Below, piece by piece: positions 51,529-61,934 of a DNA stretch of 64,000 nt; the first letter of the stretch is position 1, and each line of letters starts with the position of its first letter. A program made the translations under genes and the position numbers. The stretch is from positions 11,855,792 to 11,919,791 of the forward strand of contig OX393566.1 in assembly GCA_947652115.1 (NCBI GenBank), in the 5' to 3' direction. The stretch is from Blastomussa wellsi. Taxonomy: Eukaryota > Cnidaria > Anthozoa > Scleractinia > Plerogyridae. Below the pieces are notes generated by a model, which saw nothing but the letters and a program-made list of their open reading frames with translations, had not been told where the DNA came from and did not search any database.

Positions 51529-53121
51529 CGCAGTGCAAAGAAAGCCAACCCCGCAACTGCAACCTCGCCAAAAGCGACAGCTATTTTGTTGTTGTGATGG
51601 CTGTCGGAGCCAGCTGCGGGTTCAGATTCCGTTTTCTCCTCTGCAACTGTTTGAATCACAGGCGCTGGCTCTTTTTTCTATTCAGCTGTGGCTGCTTTGT
51701 GTATAGGATTGGAAGGATGGCTGTTAGGCGGGTTAATTTTCGATCTCCCGCCATCCATGTGCTGAAGCGCAGCTTTTTTCGTGCTTTTGTTTGCCCCGTC
51801 GTTTATCCCCAGCTTCATACCCGGAATCGCTTGTTTGAGCTGGTTGTTGTAACCAACCGTGCTTTCTGTGTTTATAATCATCCGCGCGGGCATAAGCCAG
51901 GCTCCCGGGCAAACGGCAAGGTTCAAACGTACCTTTGCTTCATCGACCGCCAGTTGATAACGCTGCACGCTTTTTGCAAGGTCAGGTAGCCTCACTGCGT
52001 CTTCCACCAAGACGTTGAACTCGGTCTGGGCCTCCTTTGCTCTGCCTCCAGCACCAAGAATGCTGCTGCGGACGTTGACTTGCGCACCCAAGATGCAGTA
52101 CACAAATGCTTCAATCGACTGGTTTATTCTCGAAAGCCCAGCCTGTGTCAAACCTGCTGTGGTTTTGGGTGCGAACCAGTTGAATTGCTCTTCCGTGGCG
52201 TCGTTTCTTATAAAACAAACTGAAATTCCTTTTTCAGACGCTCTTGGGTCCTCGTCATCGAATTTTGCTTTTGCCGATGGATATGGCACATCTAAAACGA
52301 AAGGATCACGACAATAAATGTAAACGCTGCCTAGTCCGTGGTTCGGGCATTGCGTGAAGCGGAAATCAGTTGAATAAGGAACGTCGAACTCTGCGCACAA
52401 TCTTTTCCACGAAGCTTCGTCATATTTGTTGTTGGTTTGACTCCATGTTGGATCACCCGGCAATGCGCTAAAGCTTCGTATACCTCCGAGTTGAAATAGG
52501 ATGCGTCGAACCGTGAAGTAAACGTGGAAGATGTACAACGCTCGCACCTGCGGCGGCAATTTCAACGTTGTGTTGTCTTTGTCAAATACTTCTCTTGAGA
52601 TTCCGAAGCCTTGAGATTCCACTGCGAAATTCATCTGCTGTTCCCAAAAAGACAGATTTGGCCCGTCAACCATTTTTTGCTGGCTTTGACGTTTCGAACT
52701 TCAGCTGTTCTTTTTGGAATACCTCTCTCTGAACTTTGTTGAAAAATACTGATCAGGGGTAACATAAATATTCACTTTGTTGTTGAATATTTTTTTTCAA
52801 ACTCGGTGCAGCTTCTTCGAATGGAACTGCTGGAACTGGTAGTGAACTTTTTTCTGGGCGTGGCGACAGTTGGAAAGGAAAACCGTCAACTTCAACCAAA
52901 CCCAGAGCTCTTTTCATTTCTGCGCTCCAATATTTTGAATCTGAACCGAATACGCTTTGTTGGCTGTCTGGTCCCTCTGCTGTTGCCGTGTTGTCCGGCG
53001 AAAAAAAAAACACCTGGGCTTCAAATTTACTTTTGTCTGCCCTTGGAAACCGTGCATAAAAAGCTGCCCACGCGTCGGTTTTTGCAATGGCGGCATGCGT
53101 TATTTTTCCGAGGTATTCCAA
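51525..53121 (-). pseudogene. NHGLG protein, frameshifted, one stop
   Basis: MEYLGKITHAAIAK at 53121, FPRADKSKFEAQVFFFS, a frame break at 52680-52750, then FHVYFTVRRILFQLGG, NHGLGSVYIYCRDPFVLD and MKLGINDGANKSTKKAA. TAG lies at 51678-51680 after HKAATAE, and the anchor to FFALR is beyond it. This copy confirms the start chosen for the intact copy at 10543. Confidence 0.85.
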
Positions 53122-53176
53122 CGTTGCTTTTTTTCCCTGTTATTTTCAATTGAAAATTTATTTGGAACAAAATAAA
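53122..53176. promoter_or_regulatory. 55-bp bidirectional promoter, NHGLG / MVVL
   Basis: AT-rich, with TTTTCAATTGAAAATTTATT, which is a near-perfect dyad, and AACAAAATAAA before the MVVL ATG. The same dyad (CAATTGAAAATTTG) is at 10565-10585. Confidence 0.5.
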
Positions 53177-53847
53177 ATGGTTGTGCTTACTATTTCTACG
53201 TCGTCTAATCCATGTACCGTCAATTTTTACAACCCGATTCCAAAGGCTGATTTCGTTAGACTGGTGTCTTGTTCACTTCCAAATTCGTGGAATAATTTGA
53301 AAAAAGATGGCGTTATTGCGATGTCTGATCGAGATGGCAAAAATGCTGTTCCCATAACATTACCCAGAGGGCATTACACTCTTGAAAGTATGGCTCAAAT
53401 ATAGAACATGCTTTCACTAACTTTGATGTGAAACCTCCCACCCAAATCAATACACCAGTTGCTGCAATGGTCATTGGCAACTTTGGGAATAAAAAATTAC
53501 TCTTGACAAAGACTTGGCCAATTTTCTTGGCATTTCCCGCACATTGATGTTTAGAACTCTCGTTAAACGGCTTCGAATACCGACAAGCTACTTTGTCCAT
53601 TGCGACTTGGTTGACTACAATAAAAATTTGGTTAATGGCAAAGCTTCAACACTTCTTGCGAAGTTTGACATCCGAGGGGAAGCTTTCCAAAAAGTTCACT
53701 ATCAAACTGGCACACAGCCGACCTTTTTCTGACGCTGCTTCGTCTGACAATTTTGTGAACAGCGTCACGCTTTCAATCAAAGACGTGGACGGTGAGCTTT
53801 TTAACTTCGAAGATCACCCTCTTGAATTCGAATTGCAAATCATTTGA
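53177..53847 (+). pseudogene. MVVL protein, frameshifted twice
   Basis: MVVLTISTSSNPCTVNFYNP. Frame breaks near 53395 (base lost in an A-run) and 53730, with FLGISRTLMFRTLV, HCDLVDYNKNLVNGKAS and HPLEFELQII legible. It retains VIGNFGN where the tandem copies have a stop. Confidence 0.8.
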
Positions 53848-53871
53848 AAAAATATAATCTGCTGATATACC

Positions 53872-54507
53872 ATGTCTTCGTCAAATGTGCTGCCGAGCGC
53901 ACCGCCTATTTATCCTGAGCTCCCCCCGCTGGAAAGAACCGAAAATTTCCGTCTTGGTGAGATCTCCAAAATTGAAAAAGAAATCTCCGATGAGGTTGAA
54001 CACCAAAGAGTTGTTTTAAAAAAATACCCGAAAGCCCGCAAAGTCTGCCACTATTCTGCGGTTTCTCTTGGCGTTGGAAGTGCTTTCCTTTCTTCCGGGG
54101 CCGTCGCATCTTCTTTGACTGGCGTTGGAATTGTTGTTGGGGCGCCTATTTCAGGAATTGCCGCGCTCCTTGGATTTGCATCACTAGGCCTTGCTGCTGT
54201 AAACAGGAAGCTTGAAAGGAAAGTAAAAAAGCACACGAAAATTCAAGCTCTGGCTCTTGCAAAGCATGACTCAATCAAAAGTTCCGTTTCCAAGCTCTGG
54301 ATGACGGCAATGTTTCCGACGCTGATTTCAAAATGATCTCTCGTGAAATGCCGAAATATCGTGAATTTAAAGAAAGATTGCGTGAAAATTTCGCCGATAA
54401 ACCTTCCGATTCTCCGAATATGGAAACGATAAAAAAACAGCTTCGCCTCGAACTTCGAGAAGAACTTCGGAAAAAACTGTCGGCTTCCAACGCAAATTTG
54501 AACTAAA
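53872..54507 (+). pseudogene. SAPP membrane protein, frameshifted tail
   Basis: LPSAPPIYPELPP is unchanged although the rest has diverged by roughly a tenth. Two hydrophobic segments; then one base is lost after VSK near 54290 and the C-terminal helix (DFKMISREMPKYREF to SASNANLN) continues in another frame to TAA at 54505. Confidence 0.8.
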
Positions 54508-54900
54508 CTTTGAATCAAAAAAAAAGAAAAATCTTTCTGAGTGTAATTAATGCGTGACGTTGTGTGATGTTGTCACACGTGACGTTGTGTGATTTGTCAC
54601 GCGTGACATTGCGTGACAGGCCGCATAAAGGAACAAAACCCTTGTCGGGGGTGCTCGGTGGCTGTTTGTTGCCTGGTCCCGGGCAGGACTTTCGCGCCGC
54701 TGACAAGGCCGCTGTCAATTCCCATTTTACCTCTGGGAGCGAGGTTTGAAACCCCGCTGGCGGATTTCTGAGCACCCCCTGTTACCAGTAGGGCGCCTAG
54801 AAGGACTTCCCCTGTACCCGGTGACTCACCTTCTGTACATGCCGTTCAGAGAGTGGCCAACTCTCACCTCCCAGGGCATCATCAGAATTTGTGAGCTTAC
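54508..54900. other. Element A terminal non-coding region
   Basis: Diverged version of 959-1365: iterated GTGACGTTGTGTGAT at 54551-54625 with GTCACGCGTGAC, then GGGGTGCTCGGTGG and CCCCCTGTTACCAGTAGGG. The 15-bp hairpin is replaced by unrelated sequence. No gene seen. Confidence 0.55.
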
Positions 54901-55073
54901 TAAACGATAATACATCTCGCATATATATTGCCATCCGTCTGGTATTTCTTATCCTTTTGGTGTTCTTTCTCTGTCCTTTGCCAAATTTCACATTATTTTG
55001 GTGCATACGCATGCGCTTTATGTCTGCATAATTTTAGGTTTACTGAATAACAAGCCAAAATGATCACGCTATT

Positions 55074-56940
55074 TCACACTATTTTCGTTATTTTTGCGGA
55101 ATTTTCTTCGCCCGTTTGGCAGAAAGAGGTAGCCACCAACCCGCTGTCTCCCCCCTGCCACCCCCTGCCACCCCCTACTTTTCCTCTTGCAGCGACAATT
55201 TCTCCAATTTCTTCGGGGGAAAGCACTTTTGCAGGCGGCATTGCAGATATTTTTTGCAGTTTTGTACGTGGGCACCGCCTCCAAATTGGTGTCTCTGGTA
55301 TCACTGGTGTATCTGTGTATTCTTGTATATTCCCTTGCATTTCTCGACAATTCTCTGCAATTTCTCAAACAATATACAGCAATGCAAAGCTTTCCACTTC
55401 GCGCATGCAAGCGCCGAAACCTTGGTTGCAAGTTCTCGCAAACATTGTTCCACCATCCCCCGCACCTCTTGGCTTTTTTGTTCGAACACCTTTCTTGATT
55501 GCACAATTTGTTCCACCCTTTCCAGCTCTGCTTTGCGGCGATTGTACTCTTCTTCGTCTTTTTTTCTCTTCGCATCTTGCTCGGCCGCTTGTTTGTCCCA
55601 AGAAAATCTTCGCCATTCTTCTGCGCTTGCCGCGTCCTGTATTTCTTGCATCGTTTTTTCGCGAGATCTGGTGGAAAGTGTCGAAATTTGCCGCTCCTGT
55701 GCGATTTCTGGTGCTTCTTGCAGCTAAAGTTTGGAGACATTTCGCCCAATAGCGCTGCATTTGGTTTGCCGCCATTCCCAAGAAACTGTTTTTGTCGATG
55801 GAAGAAGTACAGACGGGTCTGGAGCGCTTGAGTGCAGCTGGCATGGCCTTTTTATTGCCGCCAATATTGTTTTCGTTTCCTCTTCTTTTGTGTAGCAACG
55901 CAGAGGCCCTATTTTCACACCTTCTTCCTGTGTAGAAAGGATATCTACCCGAAAAATCGTCGGCTGCTGCCCACATAACCGAATTTTCCCATCCTCCACG
56001 TTCGCTTTGGTTGGTTGCACGTGCACCCCCGATATTCTTCCTGTTTGTGTGTGCTTGAACCAGCCGACAAATATGTGGCCTTGCGGGCGGTCCGCAAAAA
56101 CGAGGCAGCGGTCTAGGCAAGAAGCCAGGTTTTCCCATTGTTTTTTTTGGTGGTTGGACCACGAAAAGATCTTCTCCTTCCGGCGAAACCTTTGCCAAAG
56201 TTTCCTGCACCACGTGGTCGGCTGTTTCTTCCGAGAGCTCGTTTGTGTGCCACCCGTATATGGAAACTTCTATTCTGGTGCATTCGCGTGCTTGGACATC
56301 TGGGTGTTGGAAAGTTCGGCGCAAGTGCTCGTTTGGGCAGTCTGCATAGTGGTTCTCGCCCGTTTCGAAGTTGGAAACGATCTTGTTGTATACTTTTGTC
56401 CGAACCGTGCGGTTTTCTCTTTTCGAGATCCAAGTGCACACGTCCTTCCCCACCCATTGCAGAACAAAAGTCGCCCTTCTGGCGAAAACCTTCGAATTCT
56501 AGGTGCGAAAAAAGGGCTTCGCGGTCCAACACTCCGGAAAAATCTTGCGTGTAGTCGATGGAGTAGATTCCAAAACCGAATGGGAGCAGCTGCCGTTCGA
56601 AAGCTGACAGCGCTTCGTTCAAATCTTCCAAAGATATTTCGGAAACGGCCACCTTGGCCACGAAGTGGCCCGCTATCTCGTCTTCTGGATACAGCCTGTG
56701 CCAGCGGGACTGTGCCAGCAGAAACGTGTTGGCTTCTATCGCTGCTATTTTTGTACGTATCGTGCTTCCGCTGGTTCCTTTTTGCGAGGGTGTGGACGAT
56801 GCCTGTCTGCATGTGTTTTGTTTTGCTGCTGTCCGGTCCTGTTCCCAGGCTCTTCTGCACAGCGAGGCCGACTTTTGCGACCACGAGTTTTGCAGAACCT
56901 TTCTCGCCTGTTGTGCAAGAAAAGCGACCTTTTTGGGGAA
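55074..56940 (-). pseudogene. Replication-initiator-like protein, broken
   Basis: A charged minus-strand protein in several frames: EISLEDLNEALSAFERQLLP, FGIYSIDYTQDFSGVLD, KVYNKIVSNFETGE, CTRIEVSIYGWHTNELSEE, VMWAAADDF, a coiled coil (WDKQAAEQDAKRKKDEEEY) and a tail to 55074. The order Asp-rich strand, YNK, then TRIEV resembles the Rep_trans layout, but the match is by eye only. The family is familiar from coral genomes without a known function. Frame breaks near 56460, 56030, 55720 and 55330. Confidence 0.45.
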
Positions 56941-56946
56941 ATTGGG

Positions 56947-57829
56947 GAAAGTTCATAGGATTTTAAAATTTAAGGAAAGTGACTTTATGAAGGAGTATAT
57001 AATGTATAATACTGATATGAGAACAAAGGCGAGAAATGCTTTTTAAAAGGACTTTTATAAATTGATGAATAATTCAGTATTTGGTAAGACGATGGAGAAT
57101 TTATACAAGAGATGTGATGCTAAGATAATAAGTGATGAGAAGTTACTTTTGAAATATATTGCTAAGCCTACTTTTAATGGGTGCAATGTCATAAATAAAA
57201 ATATGGTGATAATTAAGAGGGTGAAGGAGAGTTTGCTGTTGAATAAGCCATCTTTTGTTGGAATGTCAATTCTCGATTTAAGTAAAACTTTGATGTACGA
57301 TTTTCATTATAATTATATTTTAAAGAAGTATAGCCATGAGAGGGTTAAGTTGTTGTTTACTGATACTGACACTCTTTGTTATAATATAAAGACCCATGAC
57401 ATTTATGAAGATTTGTGGAAAGATAAGGAGTTGTTTGATAATTCAGATTATGACCCAAAGAGTAAATATCATTTTGTTGAAAATAAAAAAGTTATTGGGA
57501 AGATGAAGGATGAAAGTTGTGGGGTGCCTATTAGGGAATTCTGTGGGTTGAGGGCTAAGATGTACGCTTATGAGAAGGAGGGTGGGAAGGGCGATGTGAA
57601 GGCCAAGGGGATAAAGAAGGGGGTTATTAAAAGGGATATTAAGATGGAGAACTTCAAGGATACGCTGTTTAATGAGCGGGAGGATTATCATAAGATGAGA
57701 AGTATTAGGAGTAAGGGTCATGAATTGAGTAGTGTGGAATTAAATAAGAAATCATTGAGTTGTTATGATGATAAAAAGTATTTAGAAAATGATGGAATTC
57801 AAACGAGAGCCTATGGATTTAAGAATTAG
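56947..57829 (+). pseudogene. POLB: Polinton DNA polymerase B, C-terminal fragment
   Basis: Enters at KVHRILKFKESDFMKEYI; TAA at 57043-57045 (NAF.KDFYKLMNNS); then open to 57829. Motif C reads LLFTDTDTL, a variant of YxDTDS. Marked AT-rich and GAG/AAG-rich codon use distinguishes it from POLB at 45534, so it is another lineage. Everything before motif B is missing. Confidence 0.9.
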
Positions 57830-58444
57830 GTGAATAAAATGCTTGTAAATGTGATAATTATTTAGTTTTCTGTGAAATTGGTAACTTCGTGTAATTTTGT
57901 AATTTTTCTATTTTTATAACTCAATTTTCCAGATAACGATTATTTGTTGTTTTTTAAGCAAATAATCGCATGAAATGCCCAATTCTGATGCTTTCATGTT
58001 TTGCTCGGGATTGCATGTTTTTGCCAATCGGCGTCATGCACTTTTTAAAATTGCCACAAACTAGAGGGTGCTCTGAATTGACTGTTTTGCTTGAAAGATA
58101 GTGCGCTAAACAAAAATAAGTGGCCTTAGAGGTGCTCCTGATTTTAGAACTGTGCCAGAATTCTTGATGGTTAAATTGAAATATTTTTGCTTTATTGGTG
58201 TTGTGGATTAGCAAATTGTTTGATTATTTTGAAATCTATTTTTAAAATTTAATTTTTTAATTTTTTTATTGTGCCCAAATTCTTGTTTTATATACTACTA
58301 TGGATGCAAAGACAAGACACGCAGTAGTAGTAATAGTTGAATTGTAGTTTTTTAAATAAAATTGTGTAAAAAAGTTACAACAAAGTGAAGATTAATGATG
58401 AAGTTTCAACTTGACTTGTATGATTTTTTTAACAATCCTTTCTG
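57830..58444. other. AT-rich spacer, nothing recognised
   Basis: Between the PolB stop and the PLA2 stop. Low-complexity A/T runs, no coherent frame, no repeat shared with element A. Confidence 0.5.
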
Positions 58445-58680
58445 TTATGGTCTTGCGTTTAAAGTCTTTGCATGATTGTAATCGATGTCGTGTTGTTTGG
58501 CAATTCTGTCCAGTCGATTGATTCCCTTGTCACCTCGTTTCGATCTCTTGGCTAAATGAGTACCGGGTCCCATGAACTGATAGCCAGGCCAGTGAAATTC
58601 TATTCCGATCTTGCCTAATAAACTTTGAATGTCAAAACCTCCTCTTTTCCTTTTTTTCTTTGCGTTAGTCCTCGTCATCA

Positions 58681-58712
<32 letters not shown>

Positions 58713-58714
58713 AT
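58445..58714 (-). CDS. Phospholipase A2 domain protein (parvovirus VP1 type)
   Basis: After a basic KKKRKRGG segment: FHWPGYQFMGPGTHLA (calcium loop GPGT), then INRLDRIAKQHDIDYNHAKT, with the catalytic HD pair and helix spacing of viral PLA2 domains. Such domains breach endosomal membranes in parvoviruses and occur in some adinto/Polinton-type elements. The nominal start lies in a (GAC)n repeat and the upstream frame is open back to a TAG at 58718, so the domain may be the end of a longer protein. Confidence 0.7.
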
Positions 58715-58717
58715 AGT

Positions 58718-59083
58718 CTAAGGGTCTGCGTAGTTTTTTCCTTTGGCCCAATCTTGCCAACCAGGTCCAGGTTTTAACTTTTCTGCTTCCGTTTTTCTTT
58801 TTCTTCTTGTTCTTTTTGGCGGTTCATCCTCATCATCTTCGTCATCATCGTCGTCGTATGCAGTGGCTGCTGGCTTTGTACCGAGTTTTTCTTTGATCGT
58901 TTCGAATCTTTTTTTCAATTCTTTTGCTTTTTTTGTTATTGTAGCCACAGGAGTGGAAGGTTCCTTTTTTGGTTCCTTTTTTGTTACTTGTACGGCAGGT
59001 GTTTTCTTTGTGCTTTTGATGACTTGTTTCAATAGGTTTTCGTCGTCATCTTCCCCTGTAGCTGATGTGGGTCCCGCCCGCAA
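58718..59083 (-). CDS. Lys/Pro-rich protein with acidic tract, 121 aa
   Basis: MRAGPTSATGEDDDENLLKQ, basic KKEPKKEPSTP, a Lys/Glu helix, an Asp/Glu run (AYDDDDDEDDEDEPPKR) and KPGPGWQDWAKGKNYADP. Ends at TAG two codons before the PLA2 ATG and in the same frame, so the two may have been one minor capsid protein split by a stop. Overlaps the upstream gene by 38 bases. Confidence 0.5.
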   Translation of the reverse strand: MRAGPTSATGEDDDENLLKQVIKSTKKTPAVQVTKKEPKKEPSTPVATITKKAKELKKRFETIKEKLGTKPAATAYDDDDDEDDEDEPPKRTRRKRKTEAEKLKPGPGWQDWAKGKNYADP

Positions 59084-59312
59084 GGGACCTTGTCTGATTT
59101 TTTTTGGTTAACCGTCCTATTTTTCTTGCCATTGGTTTGATTTTTTTGACGGCGATACCTCGAGGAATGCGTTTGGCTTGAGAAATGAGTTGTTTTTCTG
59201 CAGACATGCGAGCCGCTTTTTTTAACAGAGCACTCTCTGTCAATTTGCCTTTGTAATGATCCGTCAGTTTATCCATCTCGTTGGCAGGTACCATTATTAC
59301 TTCTTCTGTCAT
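59046..59312 (-). CDS. Small basic Polinton protein, 88 aa
   Basis: MTEEVIMVPANEMDKLTDHY, GKLTESALLKKAARMSAEKQ and a basic tail. The opening (hydrophobic pair then VP..EMDKL) is familiar from small Polinton proteins. The ATG overlaps the previous stop as ATGA, which fixes the start. Confidence 0.55.
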   Translation of the reverse strand: MTEEVIMVPANEMDKLTDHYKGKLTESALLKKAARMSAEKQLISQAKRIPRGIAVKKIKPMARKIGRLTKKNQTRSLAGGTHISYRGR

Positions 59313-59653
59313 TTTCGAAGTGTTGCTTTTAATAAGTTCTCGTAACAGGTTTGCCAGTAGATTGATTCTTCCTCCAAGTCTTTCTGCCAATTTCGTCTTG
59401 CTTCGTTGCACTCGTTGCACAAAGTGACCGTTTTTCCTGGTGGTGCGGTGACTCTTATCTCTTGACAGGTCAGGCACGTCCTTTCGTCGTTGTATTTGTA
59501 TGCCAAATGCTCTTGCAAGAGTTTGTCGTGGGTTTTATGGCAGTGGTCGATCGTTTCTTGCAATTCCATGTTCCTGTCATTGGCTTCTTTCAATAATTTG
59601 ACGAGCATGGTGTTGGTTTCGTGTAACGCGCTTATCCTTTTTTGCATCGACAT
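59309..59653 (-). CDS. Coiled-coil zinc-ribbon protein, 114 aa
   Basis: MSMQKRISALHETNTMLVKL coiled coil, then CLTCQEIRVTAPPGKTVTLC followed by NEC, a CxxC-x15-CxxC pattern that could bind zinc, and a charged end. An upstream ATG at 59743 is less likely because it lies inside the preceding gene. Confidence 0.5.
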   Translation of the reverse strand: MSMQKRISALHETNTMLVKLLKEANDRNMELQETIDHCHKTHDKLLQEHLAYKYNDERTCLTCQEIRVTAPPGKTVTLCNECNEARRNWQKDLEEESIYWQTCYENLLKATLRK

Positions 59654-59967
59654 GCTTTGAAAGTGTCTCGTAAACCTGACCAAAATCCTTCTCCCTTTTG
59701 ACTCAGCAGATGTTCTCTTCGTCGCTTCACCGAGTTTTTGCATTTCCCTATTTCTCGCAACTTGGTTTTATATCTTCCCAGTTTCTTGACCAGTGAGGGT
59801 GACACGGGAATGTTCTTTTTTAGAAGATTCAAGACCATTTCGCTGACAGCGTTGATTTGATCTGAATTGGCGTGCGTTAACATATCTTGCCGTTTGTATC
59901 GATTGCTTTCGTTGAGTATGCTTTCCAGGAAAGGTCTTTGACGTATTATCCTCTTCATACTTCCCAC
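59632..59967 (-). CDS. Conserved Polinton protein, 111 aa
   Basis: FLESILNESNRYKRQDMLTH, INAVSEMVLNLLKKNIPVSP, LVKKLGRYKTKLREIG and REHLLSQKGEGFWSGL. I recall this helical protein with a Gln-Lys-Gly-x-Gly-Phe end from many invertebrate Polintons; the glycine motif could be an adenain cleavage site. Function unknown. Confidence 0.6.
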   Translation of the reverse strand: MGSMKRIIRQRPFLESILNESNRYKRQDMLTHANSDQINAVSEMVLNLLKKNIPVSPSLVKKLGRYKTKLREIGKCKNSVKRRREHLLSQKGEGFWSGLRDTFKACRCKKG

Positions 59968-60161
59968 GGTGCTGCACGTCTATTATAACTGCCAGTGACG
60001 CCTATTGCTCCCATCCTCTTATACCTATTGTCTTTTCCTAATTTGTAACCCATTTCGGCTGCGCCTGCGAGTATGGATGGCAGTCCTCCTCCACGCTGCT
60101 TTTTCTTCCTTTTTATACTCCTTCTTTTTGGTTTTCTTTTTCGTTTATTTGTTCTCTTCAT
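59955..60161 (-). CDS. Basic core-like protein, 68 aa
   Basis: Lys/Arg-rich head (KRKRKPKRRSIKRKKKQR) followed by GGGLPSILAGAAEMG. A basic arm plus a possible adenain-type Gly-Gly site recalls adenovirus core peptides. Confidence 0.55.
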   Translation of the reverse strand: MKRTNKRKRKPKRRSIKRKKKQRGGGLPSILAGAAEMGYKLGKDNRYKRMGAIGVTGSYNRRAAPWEV

Positions 60162-60382
60162 CGTCGTCGTTGTCGTCGTCGTTTTCGTTTACTGATTTGA
60201 GATGCCAATCCTCGTCTCACACCGTGATCCACTGCACCTTGCAAGGCACCTAATGCTGCTGACTTTGCTAATGATTTGCCTCCACTGATCAAAACTGGAA
60301 GAAGTGATGCTAGCGATGATGCACCTCCTCGTTGACTTATTCTTCGTCTTCGTCTTCTTCTTCGCACTGTCCGTCTGGCCAT
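60158..60382 (-). CDS. Basic core-like protein, 74 aa
   Basis: Arg runs at both ends, RISQRGGASSLASLLPVLIS (possible protease site RGG-A), and a Gly/Ala helix. The start ATG overlaps nothing upstream; its stop overlaps the next ATG by four bases (ATGA). Confidence 0.55.
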   Translation of the reverse strand: MARRTVRRRRRRRRISQRGGASSLASLLPVLISGGKSLAKSAALGALQGAVDHGVRRGLASQISKRKRRRQRRR

Positions 60383-60400
60383 CGCAACATGAACTGATGC

Positions 60401-60759
60401 TCATATTGTTGTGGACATGCTTTTATCCTCTCTGAAGTTGCGACGTTCGTAGTCTCTCACGCATTTGTCTGACACGGGTAGAGCGAAATCCGTGATCGTG
60501 TCGTCTAGGGTTTGCATCTTGATCAAGAATCCGTCCAATTCATTTATCTTGAGACCGCGTGCGTAGGTCAAATAAACGTTTTGTCGTAGGTGGTGTAAGC
60601 AAAACGACACATGTCAACTTTGAAAGAAAACTTTTTGAAATCATTCCATCCTTTGACCATGGTACCTGCCGCCGACAAACACGCAGTCACGATGGTATTT
60701 TGCAATACGGATCCGACGACTATCCCTGCTGCCACTACGAGCAAAGCCAATCCGTTCAA
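60401..60759 (-). pseudogene. Membrane protein, frameshifted
   Basis: N-terminal hydrophobic segment (MNGLALLVVAAGIVVGSVL), then WNDFKKFSFKVDMCRFAYTT. The frame slips near 60580 and continues as YARGLKINELDGFLIKMQ, DDTITDFALPVSDKCVRDYE. The two parts fit one ~115-residue Polinton protein. Confidence 0.55.
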
Positions 60760-60865
60760 ACATCCGTGTCACCATTTGAAATGATAAAACATTTGTCGAT
60801 GACACCACCACTGCTTGTGGTAAAAAGCAAATAATTCATTTAATTTGCGCGATGCTTCCATGTTT

Positions 60866-61036
60866 TCAATTGCTCACTCTCGTCGAAGTGCGACGCACGG
60901 CAGGCCTACCGCCGTCTTTGTATGTCGTTGTTATGGTATTGGTGGTTGTGATACCCGCGATTCTTCTTCCAGAAGCCGTTTGTTGTTGATCGTTGATTAA
61001 AATCTGCAATTGTCTTTGTAAATCGTCTTGATCCAT
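60866..61036 (-). CDS. Small protein, 56 aa
   Basis: MDQDDLQRQLQILINDQQQT, then ITTTNTITTTYKDGGRPAVR and RRTSTRVSN. The Thr-rich TYKDGGRP.V segment is familiar from Polinton small proteins. Tightly placed between neighbours on the same strand. Confidence 0.5.
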   Translation of the reverse strand: MDQDDLQRQLQILINDQQQTASGRRIAGITTTNTITTTYKDGGRPAVRRTSTRVSN

Positions 61037-61041
61037 TCTTG

Positions 61042-61620
61042 TTACCCTGCGTGGACTTGAAGCATCTGGTGAAGCGACTGACGAAGGTAGTGCACTGCTG
61101 ACGTCACTACTCTTCTGTTGCGTGGTGTTTTACCAATGCTTCTCAAATATCGTCTGCTGGGTGGAGGTTGCGATGGGCGTCTTAAAGTTGTTGTTTTGTA
61201 AGCTGCAGATCTTGCAGCAGTAATTCTGCCAGTAGGAGTTCGTGGAACCGGCGAGGTGGTGCTTCCTACACCCACTGAAGTTCTTGACACATCGGACGAT
61301 CGGGGTGTGGATGTACCTACACCTGATGCTGCTGGTACAGCTGGTGCTGGTGATAATACGGCTGTAGGCGGCGGTCGTCCGATTGCTTCGGCAAGCGATC
61401 GATTGAACGATGCAGGATTCATGTTTCATATCTCATCTTCTGACATTCTATCGAAAGGTGAGAGCTCAAAGATGACATCCATTTCTGAAGAATCCAAGAT
61501 TTGTTGCGGATCGAGTTCAAATTGCTGCAGAACCCCCGAATCGCTACCAAGGGGTAATGTTTCCATCATGGCTTGTTGAATGATATCGGGTGAACTTCCT
61601 ACTCCGATGTTGCTGGCCAT
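61042..61620 (-). pseudogene. Ser/Thr/Pro-rich protein with in-frame stop
   Basis: MASNIGVGSSPDIIQQAMME, an acidic segment, TGA at 61426-61428 after MSEDEI, then in the same frame NPASFNRSLAEAIGRPPPTA and a basic low-complexity tail. 192 codons in total. Unknown function. Confidence 0.5.
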
Positions 61621-61623
61621 GAT

Positions 61624-61924
61624 TCAAGGGAACGTGATAATTTTTTTTACCGCTGGCTTTCTTGTTCGATTTCCTTTCGTCCACGGGTGACGATATCGTT
61701 TGGCTCTCTCTTCCAACGTTTGAATTAATTCTCTGAAGTACGTCTCGTTATACAGTTACAATATCAGACACTTGTTCTCGCGTTCTGCAGTTTTCTACTA
61801 TTCGTTTCATGGTGTCGTGATCTTCTTGTATCAATTTTTTCGTGATAAATTCGTCATTGGCCATCTTGTGTAATTCTTTTCGGCACAAGTACCGAAATCT
61901 GTCCCACCACCATTCACTAGTCAT
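61624..61924 (-). pseudogene. Small charged protein, frameshifted
   Basis: From ATG 61924: MTSEWWWDRFRYLCRKELHK and IQEDHDTMKRIVENC, then TAA at 61748. The next frame continues YNETYFRELIQTLEERAKRY and HPWTKGNR to TGA at 61624. Together about 100 residues. Unknown function. Confidence 0.5.
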
Positions 61925-61934
61925 CGTTGAATTG

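Noticed and set aside
56007..56966. 319-codon plus-strand frame
   Set aside because: Cys/Ser/Arg-rich low-information protein, antisense to the charged, patterned minus-strand gene; treated as a shadow.
57830..58444. Possible 86-codon minus frame at 57954-58214
   Set aside because: AT-rich, no pattern or homologue in the window; regarded as chance.
58665..58715. Poly-Thr or poly-Asp coding run
   Set aside because: A GTC/GAC microsatellite; the Thr run at the PLA2 ORF start is probably not the true N-terminus.
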